This document shows positions 35,904 to 45,341 of a DNA stretch of 64,000 nt, in pieces. A model generated the notes under the pieces. The model saw only the letters and a list, made by a program, of their open reading frames with translations. It was not told the origin of the DNA and ran no database searches. Origin of the DNA: an uncultured Oscillibacter sp. Its GTDB lineage: Bacteria > Bacillota > Clostridia > Oscillospirales > Oscillospiraceae. Position numbers and translations under genes: made by a program. The stretch is taken from assembly GCA_947365245.1 (NCBI GenBank), contig CANAWG010000014.1, positions 18,355-82,354 of the forward strand, in the 5' to 3' direction. Every line of letters starts with the position of its first letter. The first letter of the stretch is position 1.

Positions 35904-37010
35904 TCAGGACACCTCCTTTGCAGCTTTGGCGGGCGCTTTCCTCATGCGGGCCAGCTTCTCCCGCACCACCGGGGCGCTGAGCACCACCAGCAGGATCACC
36001 ACCACCGCCTTGTAGGCGGGCAGAGCGGTGGAGGGTACGTCGTACTTGTAGAGGGTGGTGGTGAGGAACTGGATGACGTAGGCCCCCAGAATGGAGCCGT
36101 AGATGTTGAACTTGCCGCCGGACAGGGCGTTGCCCCCCAGGGCCACCGCCAGGATGGCGTCCATCTCGATGTTCTCCGCGATGCGGGAGTAGTTGATGGA
36201 GCCGCTGCGGCTGACCCGGATGAACCCGGCCACCGCCACGCACACGCCCAGGATCACATAGGTAAGCAGCTTGACCACCTGCGGATTCAGGCCGTTGAGC
36301 CGGGAGGAATTGGCGTTGATGCCCACCGACTGGGTGTACAGTCCCAGGTTCGTAAACTTCAGCACGAGCCAGAATACCAGAACCACGAAAATCGTGATAA
36401 AGATGGGGGTGGGCACCGGGATGCCGGGTAGGAACGTCCCCGCGTACTTGAAGCCGATATCATTGATAATGGGCAGCTGGTTGTTGTTGATCCACGCGGC
36501 GATGGACCGGCCGGCGGTGTACATAATCAGCGTGGCCACCATGGGCTGGATCTTGAAGTAGGCCACAAGGATACCGTTGAACGCGCCGAAGAGGGCGGTC
36601 ACCACAACGCCGATGAGTACGGCCAGCAGCAGGTTCATCTGCATGGTGTCCGCGGTGACCTGTCCGCCGCAGACCATCCGGAGAATGACGCTGCCGGCGA
36701 TGGCCATGGTGGCGCCCACGCTGATGTCCTGTCCGCCGGAGGATGCGGTCACCAGCGTCATGCCGATGGCCAGGATGACCAGCTCGGAGGCGTTGTCCAG
36801 CACCGAGATGATGTTGCCGCTGAGCACGGGGTTGCCCAGACTGTTTTCTTTGATGGATACAGCGAAGAAAGAGGGGTCGGCAATCAGATTGAACAGCACC
36901 AGCAGAATCAGCGCCGCCACGGGGATAAACAGCTGCTGCCGGGTAAGGCGCTTGAAAAGGGATTCCTTTGGCTGCTTCACCTGGGGCTCAGGGATTTTCA
37001 CGGGGGTCAT
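35904..37010 (-). CDS. Sugar ABC transporter permease (YtfT-like)
   Basis: 368 residues of the RbsC/YtfT type: GGQDISVGATMAIAGSVI and FGAFNGILVAYFKIQPMVATL, with the usual late motif AVALGGNALSGGKFNIYG. First permease of the importer. I give ATG 37010, which shares one base with the ATPase stop (TGATG); a GTG three bases earlier is possible. GGAGGTGA lies upstream in the ATPase gene. Confidence 0.9.
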   Translation of the reverse strand: MTPVKIPEPQVKQPKESLFKRLTRQQLFIPVAALILLVLFNLIADPSFFAVSIKENSLGNPVLSGNIISVLDNASELVILAIGMTLVTASSGGQDISVGATMAIAGSVILRMVCGGQVTADTMQMNLLLAVLIGVVVTALFGAFNGILVAYFKIQPMVATLIMYTAGRSIAAWINNNQLPIINDIGFKYAGTFLPGIPVPTPIFITIFVVLVFWLVLKFTNLGLYTQSVGINANSSRLNGLNPQVVKLLTYVILGVCVAVAGFIRVSRSGSINYSRIAENIEMDAILAVALGGNALSGGKFNIYGSILGAYVIQFLTTTLYKYDVPSTALPAYKAVVVILLVVLSAPVVREKLARMRKAPAKAAKEVS

Positions 37011-38527
37011 CACTGTTCGTCACCTCCTGCGATAGTCTCCATGATCTTGGTCTGGGTCAGATCCTCGCCGCCCAGCTCGCCCACGGCTTTCCGGTCCCGC
37101 ATGACAATCAGCCGGGAGCAGGTGCGCAGCATCTCGTCAATCTCCGAGGAGATAAACGTGACGCTCTTGCCCTCCGCCGCCAGCTTCAAAACCAGCTTCT
37201 GGATCTCGATCTTGGTTCCGATGTCGATGCCCCGGGTGGGCTCATCCAAAATCAGATATTTGGGGTCGGTGAGCAGCCACCGGGCCAGGATGCATTTTTG
37301 CTGGTTGCCGCCGGACAGCGATTTGATGGGGGTGTCCGCCGAGGCGGTCTTGATCTCCAGCAGCTTGATGTACTCGTCGGCGAAAGCCTCCGCCTGCGCC
37401 CTGGAGAAGGGGCGGAAGAACCCTTTCATCACCTGAAGCGCCAGAATGATGTTCTCCCGGACAGACAGGTCGCCCACGATGCCGTCCCCCTTCCGGTCCT
37501 CGGGGAGGTATCCGATGCCGCACTTCATGGCGTCGATGGGCTTTTTGATCTTGACCTCCCTGCCGTCCATTCTCACGGTGCCTCCGGTGACGTGATCCGC
37601 GCCGAAAATGGCGCGGACGCACTCGCTGCGCCCGGAGCCCAGCAGGCCGGTAAAGCCGTTGACCTCTCCCTTGCGGATGGTGAAATCAAAGGGCTTGATG
37701 CCCGCGCTGCTGCACAGCTCCCGGGCCTCCAGCACCGGGTCGCCCTCCTGACTCACCGCCTCGCCGCCGGACTCGCCCTTGATGTCGGCCATGTCGTCCA
37801 GCTCCTTGCCCAGCATCTTGCTGACGAGCTTTACCCGGGGCAGGTCCTCGATCACGTACTCCCCCACCAGCTGGCCGTCCCGGAGAACCGTGATCCGGTC
37901 GCAGACCTCATAGACCTGCTCCAGAAAGTGGGTGACGAAGATAATGCCGACGCCCTTGGCCCTGAGGTCCCGCATGAGGCCGAAGAGTTTCTGAACCTCC
38001 TGTTCGTCCAGGGAGGAGGTGGGCTCATCCAGGATGAGCACTTTACACTCCATATCCACCGCCCGGGCAATGGCCACCATCTGCTGCACCGCGATGGAAC
38101 AGGAGCCCAGCTGCTGCCTGGGGCCGGCCGGGATGCCCAGGGACTTCAGGATCTTGTCCGCGCCGCTGTTCATCGTCTTCCAGTTGGTCACGGTCCCCTT
38201 GGTGCGGCCGATGTACATGTTCTCCGCCACGGTCAGGTTGGGGCACAGGGTGATCTCCTGATAGACGGTGCTGATGCCCGCATTCTGGGCGTCCTGGGGG
38301 GAGCGGATGACGGCGGGGCCCTCCACGCCCTCAATGCGGACCTCCCCCCCGTCCTTGGGGTACACGCCGGTCAAAACCTTAATCAGCGTGGACTTTCCGG
38401 CGCCGTTCTCCCCCATCAGCGCGTGGATCTCTCCCCTGCGCAGGGTGAAGTCCACATCCTGGAGGGCGCGTACGCCCGGGAAGTATTTGCAGATGCCGCG
38501 CATTTCCAATACCGCGCCGTCCTGCAT
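37010..38527 (-). CDS. Sugar ABC transporter ATP-binding protein (RbsA/YtfR-like)
   Basis: 505 residues with two tandem ABC domains: the first has Walker A GENGAGKSTL, Walker B LILDEPTSSLD; the second has GLLGSGRSE, signature LSGGNQQK and LILDEPTRGID. It energises import of an aldopentose-type sugar, presumably L-arabinose given the neighbouring genes. Followed by two permease genes with overlapping junctions. Confidence 0.93.
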   Translation of the reverse strand: MQDGAVLEMRGICKYFPGVRALQDVDFTLRRGEIHALMGENGAGKSTLIKVLTGVYPKDGGEVRIEGVEGPAVIRSPQDAQNAGISTVYQEITLCPNLTVAENMYIGRTKGTVTNWKTMNSGADKILKSLGIPAGPRQQLGSCSIAVQQMVAIARAVDMECKVLILDEPTSSLDEQEVQKLFGLMRDLRAKGVGIIFVTHFLEQVYEVCDRITVLRDGQLVGEYVIEDLPRVKLVSKMLGKELDDMADIKGESGGEAVSQEGDPVLEARELCSSAGIKPFDFTIRKGEVNGFTGLLGSGRSECVRAIFGADHVTGGTVRMDGREVKIKKPIDAMKCGIGYLPEDRKGDGIVGDLSVRENIILALQVMKGFFRPFSRAQAEAFADEYIKLLEIKTASADTPIKSLSGGNQQKCILARWLLTDPKYLILDEPTRGIDIGTKIEIQKLVLKLAAEGKSVTFISSEIDEMLRTCSRLIVMRDRKAVGELGGEDLTQTKIMETIAGGDEQ

Positions 38528-38659
38528 AGGGATACGCCTCCATTCATTGTAATTTGGTTCCGCAGTCTGTCCTTTCGGCCGCGGCCCCTACGGAACACGC
38601 GGCGCGGCTGACATGCCGCGCCGCGTGCCGGTCACGTGATGTATTTTAGTCTGCCCGAA

Positions 38660-39688
38660 TCAGGTGCCGTAGGTGTCCACGTCAGCCTGCGTAAGGGTGT
38701 TGCAGTCGAAGCCCTGCTCGGGAGTGTAGATAATCTTCTGGGCGGGCTGCTTGCCGGCGGCCAGGTCCTTGATGATGGCGTCCACGGTGTCGGCCTGGAG
38801 GGGGTTGCACAGGCCCATGTAGTTCCAGCTGCCCTCCAGCACGGCCTCAAAGGCCCACTTGTCGCTGTCGAAGCCCATGACGATGACGTCGCCGTCCTTG
38901 CCGTGGGTGATGCCGGCCGCATCCAGAGCGGCCACGGCGCCCCGGGCCATGCCGTTGTTCTCGGCGTAGATCACATTGAAAGGCTTGCCGGAGTCGATGA
39001 CGGACTGGACGATGGTGCGGGCGGTGGCCTCATCCCAGTCGGCGGTCTGCTGAGTCACATAGTTCCAGCTGCCCTCAGCGGCGACCCTCTCGTCCAGAGC
39101 GCCGGTGCGGCCCAGCTGGGCGTCAGAGCCCATGTGGCCCTGAATGTGGATGATGTTGTACTCGCTGAGGCCCTGAGCGGCCAGCCAATCAACGGCGGTC
39201 TTGCCCTCGGCGGGCATATCGGAGACGACGGCGGCGACGTACATGCTCTCGTCGGCTTCCAGCATACGGTCAAACAGGATGACCTGGGTGCCGGCGGCCT
39301 GGGCGTCCTGCAGCACGGTGTCCCAGCCGGTGGTGGAGGCGGGAGAGAGGAGCAGGAAGTCCACCTCGTCCTGGACCATCTGCTGCGCCGTGGCGATCTG
39401 CTGGGCGGCGTCATTGTTGTTGTAGAACGTGGCCTTGTAGCCGTTGGCCTCGGTAAACGTGGCGCGCATGGCCGCGTCGTTGGCGGTGCGGTAGCCGGAC
39501 TCGTTGGGGTCGTTGTTGATCACGCCCACGGTAATCAGATCGCCGCCGGCGGTATCAGCGGGGGCCTGGGTATCAGCGGGAGCGGAGGTGCCGCTGTCCG
39601 CGGGGGCAGAGGTGCCGCTGCCGCCGCCGCAGGCGGCCAGGGCCAGCACCATGCTCAGGGTCAGCAGAAGACAAAAGATTTTTTTCAT
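38660..39688 (-). CDS. Sugar-binding lipoprotein of the ABC importer (YtfQ-like)
   Basis: 342 residues. Signal KKIFCLLLTLSMVLALAAC has lipobox LAAC with Cys20, and a low-complexity SGTSAPAD linker precedes a periplasmic-binding fold (VGVINNDPNESGYRTAND ... FLLLSPASTTGWDTVLQDAQAAG). It captures the sugar outside the membrane. It begins the transport and catabolism block, so it is expected to be the most highly expressed product. GTGAGGAAG precedes ATG 39688. Confidence 0.93.
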   Translation of the reverse strand: MKKIFCLLLTLSMVLALAACGGGSGTSAPADSGTSAPADTQAPADTAGGDLITVGVINNDPNESGYRTANDAAMRATFTEANGYKATFYNNNDAAQQIATAQQMVQDEVDFLLLSPASTTGWDTVLQDAQAAGTQVILFDRMLEADESMYVAAVVSDMPAEGKTAVDWLAAQGLSEYNIIHIQGHMGSDAQLGRTGALDERVAAEGSWNYVTQQTADWDEATARTIVQSVIDSGKPFNVIYAENNGMARGAVAALDAAGITHGKDGDVIVMGFDSDKWAFEAVLEGSWNYMGLCNPLQADTVDAIIKDLAAGKQPAQKIIYTPEQGFDCNTLTQADVDTYGT

Positions 39689-39755
39689 GATTGCTTCCTC
39701 ACTTTACTTTCTGTTTTTGGACGCTGTCGGGCGTTGCCCCGGGTTCCATGCCCCC

Positions 39756-39784
39756 ATTAAAATCGTCTCCTCTCCAAAAGTCAA
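39756..39784 (-). promoter_or_regulatory. Promoter of the sugar transport/catabolism block
   Basis: On the minus strand TTGACT (39784-39779), 17-base spacer, TTTAAT (39761-39756), about 70 bases before the binding-protein start. Confidence 0.6.
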
Positions 39785-39807
39785 TACATTTTTGTCTATT
39801 ATATCTA

Positions 39808-39922
39808 TTTTTGTATGGTTAAATAGTACAACTTTTAGTTATTATGTCCAATAATCATACAAATTTAGCGGTCAGTATGAAAGCACTGAGCGCAAAAGTT
39901 AAAAATATTATGATTTGTATGG
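39808..39922. promoter_or_regulatory. TTTGTATG repeats, candidate AraR-type operators
   Basis: TTTGTATG occurs at 39809-39818 (plus), inverted as CATACAAAT at 39856-39864, and as ATTTGTATG at 39913-39921. The last two are exact 9-base complements. A further TTGTA...TACAA dyad spans 39811-39831. They lie in the 507-base AT-rich gap between the ABC genes and the divergent GntR-LacI regulator. The half-site resembles the ATTTGTAC half of known AraR operators. The rest of the gap (39923-40158) holds no gene. Confidence 0.5.
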
Positions 39923-40155
39923 CGGATTTGTTGGTTTTCTTACGGTCCCCTCCGCCGGCCCAGCAGTTTTCCCGGTCCGGCATATTGCCTAACCGGCGCG
40001 AATTTGTTGATTTATTTTTGGTGAAAGGGCAAAAATTTTGCCTGCCCGACGCCCCGCCGCGGTTTAAAAACAAAAATTTTACGTTTTCTCTTGCGCAAAG
40101 CTCTAAAATTCCAAAAAACTTCAACCTTTATTTTAGCTAATTTACCGCAGCCCTC

Positions 40156-40164
40156 TGATATAAT
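40156..40164 (+). promoter_or_regulatory. Extended -10 promoter of the AraR-like gene
   Basis: TGATATAAT (TGn plus TATAAT) 32 bases before the start; no good -35 hexamer at the expected distance. Confidence 0.5.
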
Positions 40165-40195
40165 GATTAAGGCAAAATCGAAAGGGGGCACGGAG

Positions 40196-41263
40196 ATGGG
40201 AATGAAGTACCAGCTTTTGGCGGACCGGCTCCGGGAGGATTTGTCCCGGAACGGCGGGCAGGCCGGGTACAAACTGCCAACGGAACAGGAGCTGGCCCAG
40301 CAGTATCATCTGAGCCGTCAGACCGTCCGCCACGCGCTGACCCTTTTGGAAGAGGAGGGACTGATCCAGCGGCGGCAGGGCAGCGGGTCCTATGCCACGG
40401 GCCTTCTTCCGGGGGAGGCGCCCCGGCAGATCGCCGTGGTGACCTCTTTTCTGGACGATTACATCTTTCCGACCATCCTCCACGACGCCTCCGACGTATT
40501 CTCCCGCCAGGGCTACTCCACCGCCGTCTATGCCACGGAAAACCAGGTCGGCACAGAGCGGCAGATTCTTCTCGGGCTGCTGGAAAAACCGGTGGGCGGT
40601 CTTCTGGTGGAGGGATCCAAGACCGCTCTCCCCACGCCCAACATCGACCTCTACCAGCGCCTGCGGCAGGTGGGAATGCCCATTATCTTCCTCCACGGCG
40701 CTTACGCCGAGCTGGACGGAGTCCCCTGCGTGGCGGACGACAACTACGGCGGCGGCTACCAGCTGGCCCAGTACCTGGCAGACCAGGGGCATCGGGAGAT
40801 TGCCGGGATCTTCAAAAGCGACGATGTCCAGGGTCCCCAGCGGTACCACGGGGTGGTCAGCGCCATCCGGGACGCGGGACTGTGCATCCAGGACGGACGC
40901 TTCGCCTGGTACGACACGGAGGATCGGTTCCATCTTCTGGAAAACGGGGACAACCGCCTGCTGGCCGATTTTCTGCAAAGGCGGCTGGGCGGCGCCACGG
41001 CGGTGATCTGCTACAACGACGAGATCGCCTATCACCTGATTCAGGCCCTCCTGGCGGCGGGCCGCCAGGTACCGGAAGAGGTGGCGGTGGTCAGCTTTGA
41101 CAACAGCTATCTCAGCCAGCTGGGCCCTGTGCCGATCACCTCCCTCCGCCACCGCAGCCACATGGGCCGGGTGGCCGCGGAACAGATTATCGAGCTGCTC
41201 CGCGGCGGAACCGCCCGATCCAAATTCCTGGAGTGGGAGCTGATCGTAAGGAGCAGCGGATAA
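40196..41263 (+). CDS. AraR-like repressor (GntR DNA-binding plus LacI ligand-binding domains)
   Basis: 355 residues. The N-terminal winged helix (YQLLADRLREDL ... YKLPTEQELAQQYHLSRQTVRHALTLLEEEGLIQRRQGSGSY) is GntR type; from about residue 75 a LacI/GalR sugar-binding domain follows (IAVVTSFLDDYIFPTIL ... VVSFDNSYLSQL). This fusion is the layout of Bacillus AraR, released from DNA by L-arabinose. It is divergent from the arabinose block, which it probably represses. ATG 40196 follows AAAGGGGG; ATG 40202 is an alternative. Confidence 0.88.
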   Translation: MGMKYQLLADRLREDLSRNGGQAGYKLPTEQELAQQYHLSRQTVRHALTLLEEEGLIQRRQGSGSYATGLLPGEAPRQIAVVTSFLDDYIFPTILHDASDVFSRQGYSTAVYATENQVGTERQILLGLLEKPVGGLLVEGSKTALPTPNIDLYQRLRQVGMPIIFLHGAYAELDGVPCVADDNYGGGYQLAQYLADQGHREIAGIFKSDDVQGPQRYHGVVSAIRDAGLCIQDGRFAWYDTEDRFHLLENGDNRLLADFLQRRLGGATAVICYNDEIAYHLIQALLAAGRQVPEEVAVVSFDNSYLSQLGPVPITSLRHRSHMGRVAAEQIIELLRGGTARSKFLEWELIVRSSG

Positions 41264-41299
41264 AAAAAGGGCCGGGACGATGGCGTCCCGGCCCCTTTT
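41264..41299 (+). terminator. Intrinsic terminator of the AraR-like gene
   Basis: AAAAAGGGCCGGGACG pairs with 41284-41299 with one mismatch around ATGG and ends in TTTT. It also closes the convergent binding-protein gene. Confidence 0.88.
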
Positions 41300-41311
41300 G
41301 CCGTAAATTTT

Positions 41312-42304
41312 TCAATACTCCCGGGCCTCAATCAGCGCCTCCGTCAGGTCCTCCGCGGTGAAAACCTGTTCTTCCACATAGCGGTGCTTCTCCGGCGTAC
41401 CGCCCGCCTCCATAGTCTGAATAACCTCCTCTACCAGCGGTCCCAGCAGAGGATTGCACTCCACCGCCAGGGCAATGCGGCCCTCCAAACACTGGGTGAG
41501 CGCACCCCGGGTGGCGTCAAAGGTAATGACGCGCGCGCCGTCTCGGCCGCAGACATACCCCTGCTCCTCCAACGCCTGAATGGCCCCGAAAGCGATATTG
41601 TCGTTCTCGCAGTAGACCACGTCAATGTTCCCCCGTCCGGGGAGAGAGGAGAGATACTCTGTCATGACCTCATAAGTCTTCGCCTGGGTAAAGTCCCCGT
41701 CCAGGCGGGCCAGGAGCTCCCAGTTCTCGTGTTTTTCCAGGGCCGCCTCCAGCGCCGCCGTCCGGCCCAGCTGGGCAGTGGAGCCCAAGGTGCCGTGGAT
41801 GTGGATAATCCCGACGTTCTCCCGTTCGTCCGGAAAGACCCCCTCCATCCACTGGGCGGCCATGGCGCCCTCGCGGAGGAAGTCGGAGCCCACGTGGGCG
41901 GCGTAGAGGCTCTCGTCCGCCGCGTCCACCATGCGGTCCACCAGAATCACGGGGATTCCCGCCTCCTTGGCCTCCTGGAGTACGCTCTCCCAGCCGCTCT
42001 CGCTGATGGGCATGAGGACGATGTAGTCCACCCGCTGCTGAATGAACTTGCGGATGGCGGAAATCTGGTTTTCCTGCTTCTGCCGGGCGTCCTCAAAGAG
42101 GAGGCGGTAGCCGTTCTCCTCGGTAAAGACCGTCTTCATGGACTCGGAGTCGGCCACCCGCCAGTCGGACTCCGCGCCTACCTGGCACATCCCGATCACC
42201 GTCAGGTCCTCTTCCGCCGCGTCCCCCGGGGAGGCGGTTCTGGCACCGCAGGCGGAGCAGAGCGTCAGGGTCAGGAACAGCGCCGCCAGGAGCAGCTTTC
42301 TCAT
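41312..42304 (-). CDS. Second sugar-binding lipoprotein, probable sensor-associated
   Basis: 330 residues. Lipobox CSAC (LLLAALFLTLTLCSAC), then a binding fold strongly like the ABC-linked protein at 38660: DWRVADSESMKTVFTEENGY, YIVLMPISESGWESVLQEAKEAGIPVILVDRM and HGTLGSTAQLGRTAALEAAL. No permease or ATPase accompanies it. Instead it overlaps the histidine-kinase gene by four bases, so it probably presents sugar to that kinase rather than importing it. Confidence 0.88.
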   Translation of the reverse strand: MRKLLLAALFLTLTLCSACGARTASPGDAAEEDLTVIGMCQVGAESDWRVADSESMKTVFTEENGYRLLFEDARQKQENQISAIRKFIQQRVDYIVLMPISESGWESVLQEAKEAGIPVILVDRMVDAADESLYAAHVGSDFLREGAMAAQWMEGVFPDERENVGIIHIHGTLGSTAQLGRTAALEAALEKHENWELLARLDGDFTQAKTYEVMTEYLSSLPGRGNIDVVYCENDNIAFGAIQALEEQGYVCGRDGARVITFDATRGALTQCLEGRIALAVECNPLLGPLVEEVIQTMEAGGTPEKHRYVEEQVFTAEDLTEALIEAREY

Positions 42305-43719
42305 GTCTCCGCCTCCCTTTCCTCTCCCCGTGGGATCCGCACGGTAACGGTCGTCCCCACGCCGGGGCTGCTGGAGATACTCAGTCCGTAAGGGCCGCCG
42401 AACAGCAGCCGGAGCCGCTCGTGGACCGTCGCCAGGCCGAAGCCTACCCGCTTGCCCATCTCCATAGCCCGCCGCAGCTCCTCCAGCCGCTCCGGGGACA
42501 TCCCCGCGCCGTCATCGGTGATCTGGAGGAGGATGTCCCGCCCCTCCGCCCGGGCGGTGACGTAGATACACCCCTTGCCCCGCTTGGCCTTGATGCCGTG
42601 GTAGAGGGCGTTCTCCACCAGGGGCTGGAGCGTCAGCTTCGGCAGCCGCGCCTCCCCCAGGGCGGGGTCGATGTTGATGGTATAATCCAGGATGTCCTTA
42701 TACCGAACCTGCTGGATCTGGAGGTAGCTGCGGACGTGCTGCTCCTCCTCCCCCAGGGTGATGATGTCCTCCCCCCGGCTGAGGGAGTGGCGGAAGAACT
42801 CCGACAGGTTGGAGACCATCTCCACCGCCGCCTGGGGGCGGTCCGCCTCGATGAGCCAGATGATGGTATCCATGGTGTTGTAGAGAAAATGGGGGTTGAT
42901 CTGGGCCTGGAGCAGCGCCAGCTCCGCCTTTCGGAGGCTCTCCTGCTTCTGGGTGATCTCCTCGATCTGGGTGTTGATCCGGGCGATCATCTGCTCCATT
43001 CCCTCGCTGAGGGTGCGGATCTCGTAGGTCTCCGAGCAGACCGGCTCACGGACCGTCAAATCGCCCCCGATGACGTCCTCGGCGCGGCGGCTCAGGTCCA
43101 CCAAAGGCCGGGTGACGGAGCGGCTCAAATGGACGCTGTAGCGCACCAGCACCAGAATCAGCGCCGCCAGCAGCAGCGCCGTCAGGAGGATCTCCGCCGC
43201 GGTCTGGCGGCGTATCTGCTGCTGGAGCAGGTTCAGCTGCACCGACTCGCAGTAGAGATAGTTGTACATATACTCCTGAATCAGGGACGTGAGAACGTAG
43301 ATGTTGTTCTCCAGCTGCACCTGCCGCTGGTCGTAGCTCTGGGTCTTCTCGATTTGATAGATCTTGCCCTCCAGGTTCTCACAGAGGTCCAATACGCTGG
43401 TGATGGCCCGGAGGCTGTCCTTCTGGCTGGTGTTGCCCAGCAGGTCCTTGGCCAGGACCTGGGCGTCCTGGACCTCCTGAATGGGCAGGCCCTCGGAGTA
43501 CCGGCTCTCAATGACGTAGTAGTACATCTTCAGGTCAATGGTCTCCTTGAAATCCTGGTTGAACTCCGAGGCCGTGGTCACGTTGTACAAAAGGCGCTTA
43601 TACTGGCTGTTGTGAACCAGCACCAGCCCCAGCATCACCACCAGGACCGCCGCCATAAAGCCGCAGCAAAGCACCACCATGCGCCGCATTCGGCTCTGGA
43701 TGGAATCCGGGCGGCTCAT
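42301..43719 (-). CDS. YesM-type sensor histidine kinase
   Basis: 472 residues. TM1 about 14-34, an extracellular helical sensor of about 140 residues, TM2 about 175-195, HAMP, then the His_kinase domain with QINPHFLYNTMDTIIWLIE (phospho-His) and an ATPase domain with DDGAGMS and VGFGLATVHERL. It overlaps the response regulator upstream and the binding protein downstream by four bases each, giving a tightly coupled sensing operon. Confidence 0.92.
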   Translation of the reverse strand: MSRPDSIQSRMRRMVVLCCGFMAAVLVVMLGLVLVHNSQYKRLLYNVTTASEFNQDFKETIDLKMYYYVIESRYSEGLPIQEVQDAQVLAKDLLGNTSQKDSLRAITSVLDLCENLEGKIYQIEKTQSYDQRQVQLENNIYVLTSLIQEYMYNYLYCESVQLNLLQQQIRRQTAAEILLTALLLAALILVLVRYSVHLSRSVTRPLVDLSRRAEDVIGGDLTVREPVCSETYEIRTLSEGMEQMIARINTQIEEITQKQESLRKAELALLQAQINPHFLYNTMDTIIWLIEADRPQAAVEMVSNLSEFFRHSLSRGEDIITLGEEEQHVRSYLQIQQVRYKDILDYTINIDPALGEARLPKLTLQPLVENALYHGIKAKRGKGCIYVTARAEGRDILLQITDDGAGMSPERLEELRRAMEMGKRVGFGLATVHERLRLLFGGPYGLSISSSPGVGTTVTVRIPRGEEREAET

Positions 43720-45341
43720 GGGTTCTTTCCCCCGCTTCGGTAGTCCCGGGGCGTGCAGCCCTGGGTCTTTTTGAAGAGAAAGCTGAAATAGTGAGGATCC
43801 TTGTACCCCACCGCCGCCGCCACCTCTCCGGAGCGCTTGTCCGTGGAGCGGAGCAGCTCCTTGGCCCGCTCCATCCGCTTGCCGGTGACGTACTCGGTGA
43901 AAGTAGCCCCGATCTCCTGACTGAACACCGCCGAGAGGTAGTTGGCGGAGATGTTCACCTCCCGGGCCACCTGGTTCAAGGAGAGGGACTCCTGGGTGAA
44001 GTGGCCGTCGATGTAGGCCACCGCCTGCTTCAGGAGGCTTCGCCACTGGCTGCTGGAGGCCTGGTCCCGCAGGGCCGCCATCCGAAGCAAAATGGCGCAG
44101 AAATAGTTCTTCAGGTCCGCCGCCGTCACGCTGCGTCCCACCATGTTCAGGCAGTCCAGGGGCGCGAAAGCCTCCTGCTGTCCGATCTCCAGGGAGGCGG
44201 CAAAGCGAGCCGCCGTGAAGCGGACGGAGAGCATGAGGTACTGGCAAAAGGGCTTAGAGGACAGGGCTTTTTCCACGCTGTGGAGGTACTCGTCGACAAA
44301 GCTGGGAATCTCCTGGGCGCTGGCGCTCTGCATCACGCCGGTGAGGATGGCCGGGTCCACCTGATTGGCGTCCAGCTGGTCCAACTGGCTGTTGGCGCTG
44401 CCGGTGCCGGTCAGGAAGCTGACGGTGTCCGCCGTCAGCACATGCTGCTGGGGCAGGATGTGCCGGTAAGCCCAGAGGCGGGAGACCTCTTCAAAGCAGG
44501 CGGGCAGGGTGCTCAGGCGCTGGGTGGGACGGCCCACGGCCACATACCAGCTCTGCTCCGGGGCGCAGGCGGCGTACTGGCTCCGCACAGTCTCCACGCA
44601 CCGCTCGGAAAGCTCCTCCATCCGGGCGGTCTCGCCTTTCAAAAGCACGGCGTAGGTGGTCAGATTCCAGCGCAGAAGGATGTACTCCGGGTACTTCAAA
44701 AAATGCTCCAGCAAGGCGTCCCGCAGCCGGGCGCCCGGTTCGGAGTAGCTCTCGGCCGAGACGGAGGGCTCCGGCAAAACGGAGAAAAACGCCAGGGCGT
44801 AGCACTGCGCACGCAGGTCAATGTCCAGCTTGGCCGCGGACTCGTAGATCTCCTGGACGGAGAGCTGGCCCGCCACGACCCGCTCGAAGAAGACCCGGCG
44901 GGTGTACTGCTCGTACTCCTCCGCCTCCCGGTGGAACTGGGCCAGGTAGCTCCGGTTGGCCCGTTCCCCTTCGATCTTCCCCCGGAGCTCTTCCAGGACG
45001 TCAAGCAGGGTCTTTTTGGTAATGGGCTTCAGGAGGTATTGATCCACGCCGATGCTGATGGCCTGCCGGGCATACTCGAAATCGTCGTGACCGGAGATAA
45101 TGATGATCTTCATCTCCGGAAATTCTTTCCGGACCAGCTCGCTGAGGGCCAGGCCGTCCATAAAGGGCATCCGGACGTCCGTGATCAGCACGTCCGGCTT
45201 CACCTGGCGGATCAGGGGCAGGGCCATCTCCCCGTCTCCGGCCTCTCCGGCGAACGTATAGCCGTATTGGGCCCAGGGAACGGTATCCCGCAGGGTCTCC
45301 CGGATGATGCTCTCGTCCTCTACCAAAAATACGCGCAGCAC
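43716..45341 (-). CDS. YesN-type response regulator with AraC DNA-binding domain
   Basis: 541 residues. The receiver domain starts RVFLVEDESIIRETL, with phospho-Asp in DVLITDVRMPFMDG and the switch Lys in LLKPITKK. A long linker (about 130-430) precedes a C-terminal AraC/XylS double HTH (LNQVAREVNISANYLSAVFSQEIG ... VGYKDPHYFSFLFKKTQGCTPRDYR). It should control sugar-uptake or degradation genes when its partner kinase is triggered. First gene of its operon. Confidence 0.93.
   Translation of the reverse strand: MLRVFLVEDESIIRETLRDTVPWAQYGYTFAGEAGDGEMALPLIRQVKPDVLITDVRMPFMDGLALSELVRKEFPEMKIIIISGHDDFEYARQAISIGVDQYLLKPITKKTLLDVLEELRGKIEGERANRSYLAQFHREAEEYEQYTRRVFFERVVAGQLSVQEIYESAAKLDIDLRAQCYALAFFSVLPEPSVSAESYSEPGARLRDALLEHFLKYPEYILLRWNLTTYAVLLKGETARMEELSERCVETVRSQYAACAPEQSWYVAVGRPTQRLSTLPACFEEVSRLWAYRHILPQQHVLTADTVSFLTGTGSANSQLDQLDANQVDPAILTGVMQSASAQEIPSFVDEYLHSVEKALSSKPFCQYLMLSVRFTAARFAASLEIGQQEAFAPLDCLNMVGRSVTAADLKNYFCAILLRMAALRDQASSSQWRSLLKQAVAYIDGHFTQESLSLNQVAREVNISANYLSAVFSQEIGATFTEYVTGKRMERAKELLRSTDKRSGEVAAAVGYKDPHYFSFLFKKTQGCTPRDYRSGGKNP

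Noticed and set aside
39870..39900. Possible CcpA cre site in the arabinose control region
   Set aside because: The segment around TGAAAGCACTGAGCG does not keep the cre centre and symmetry.
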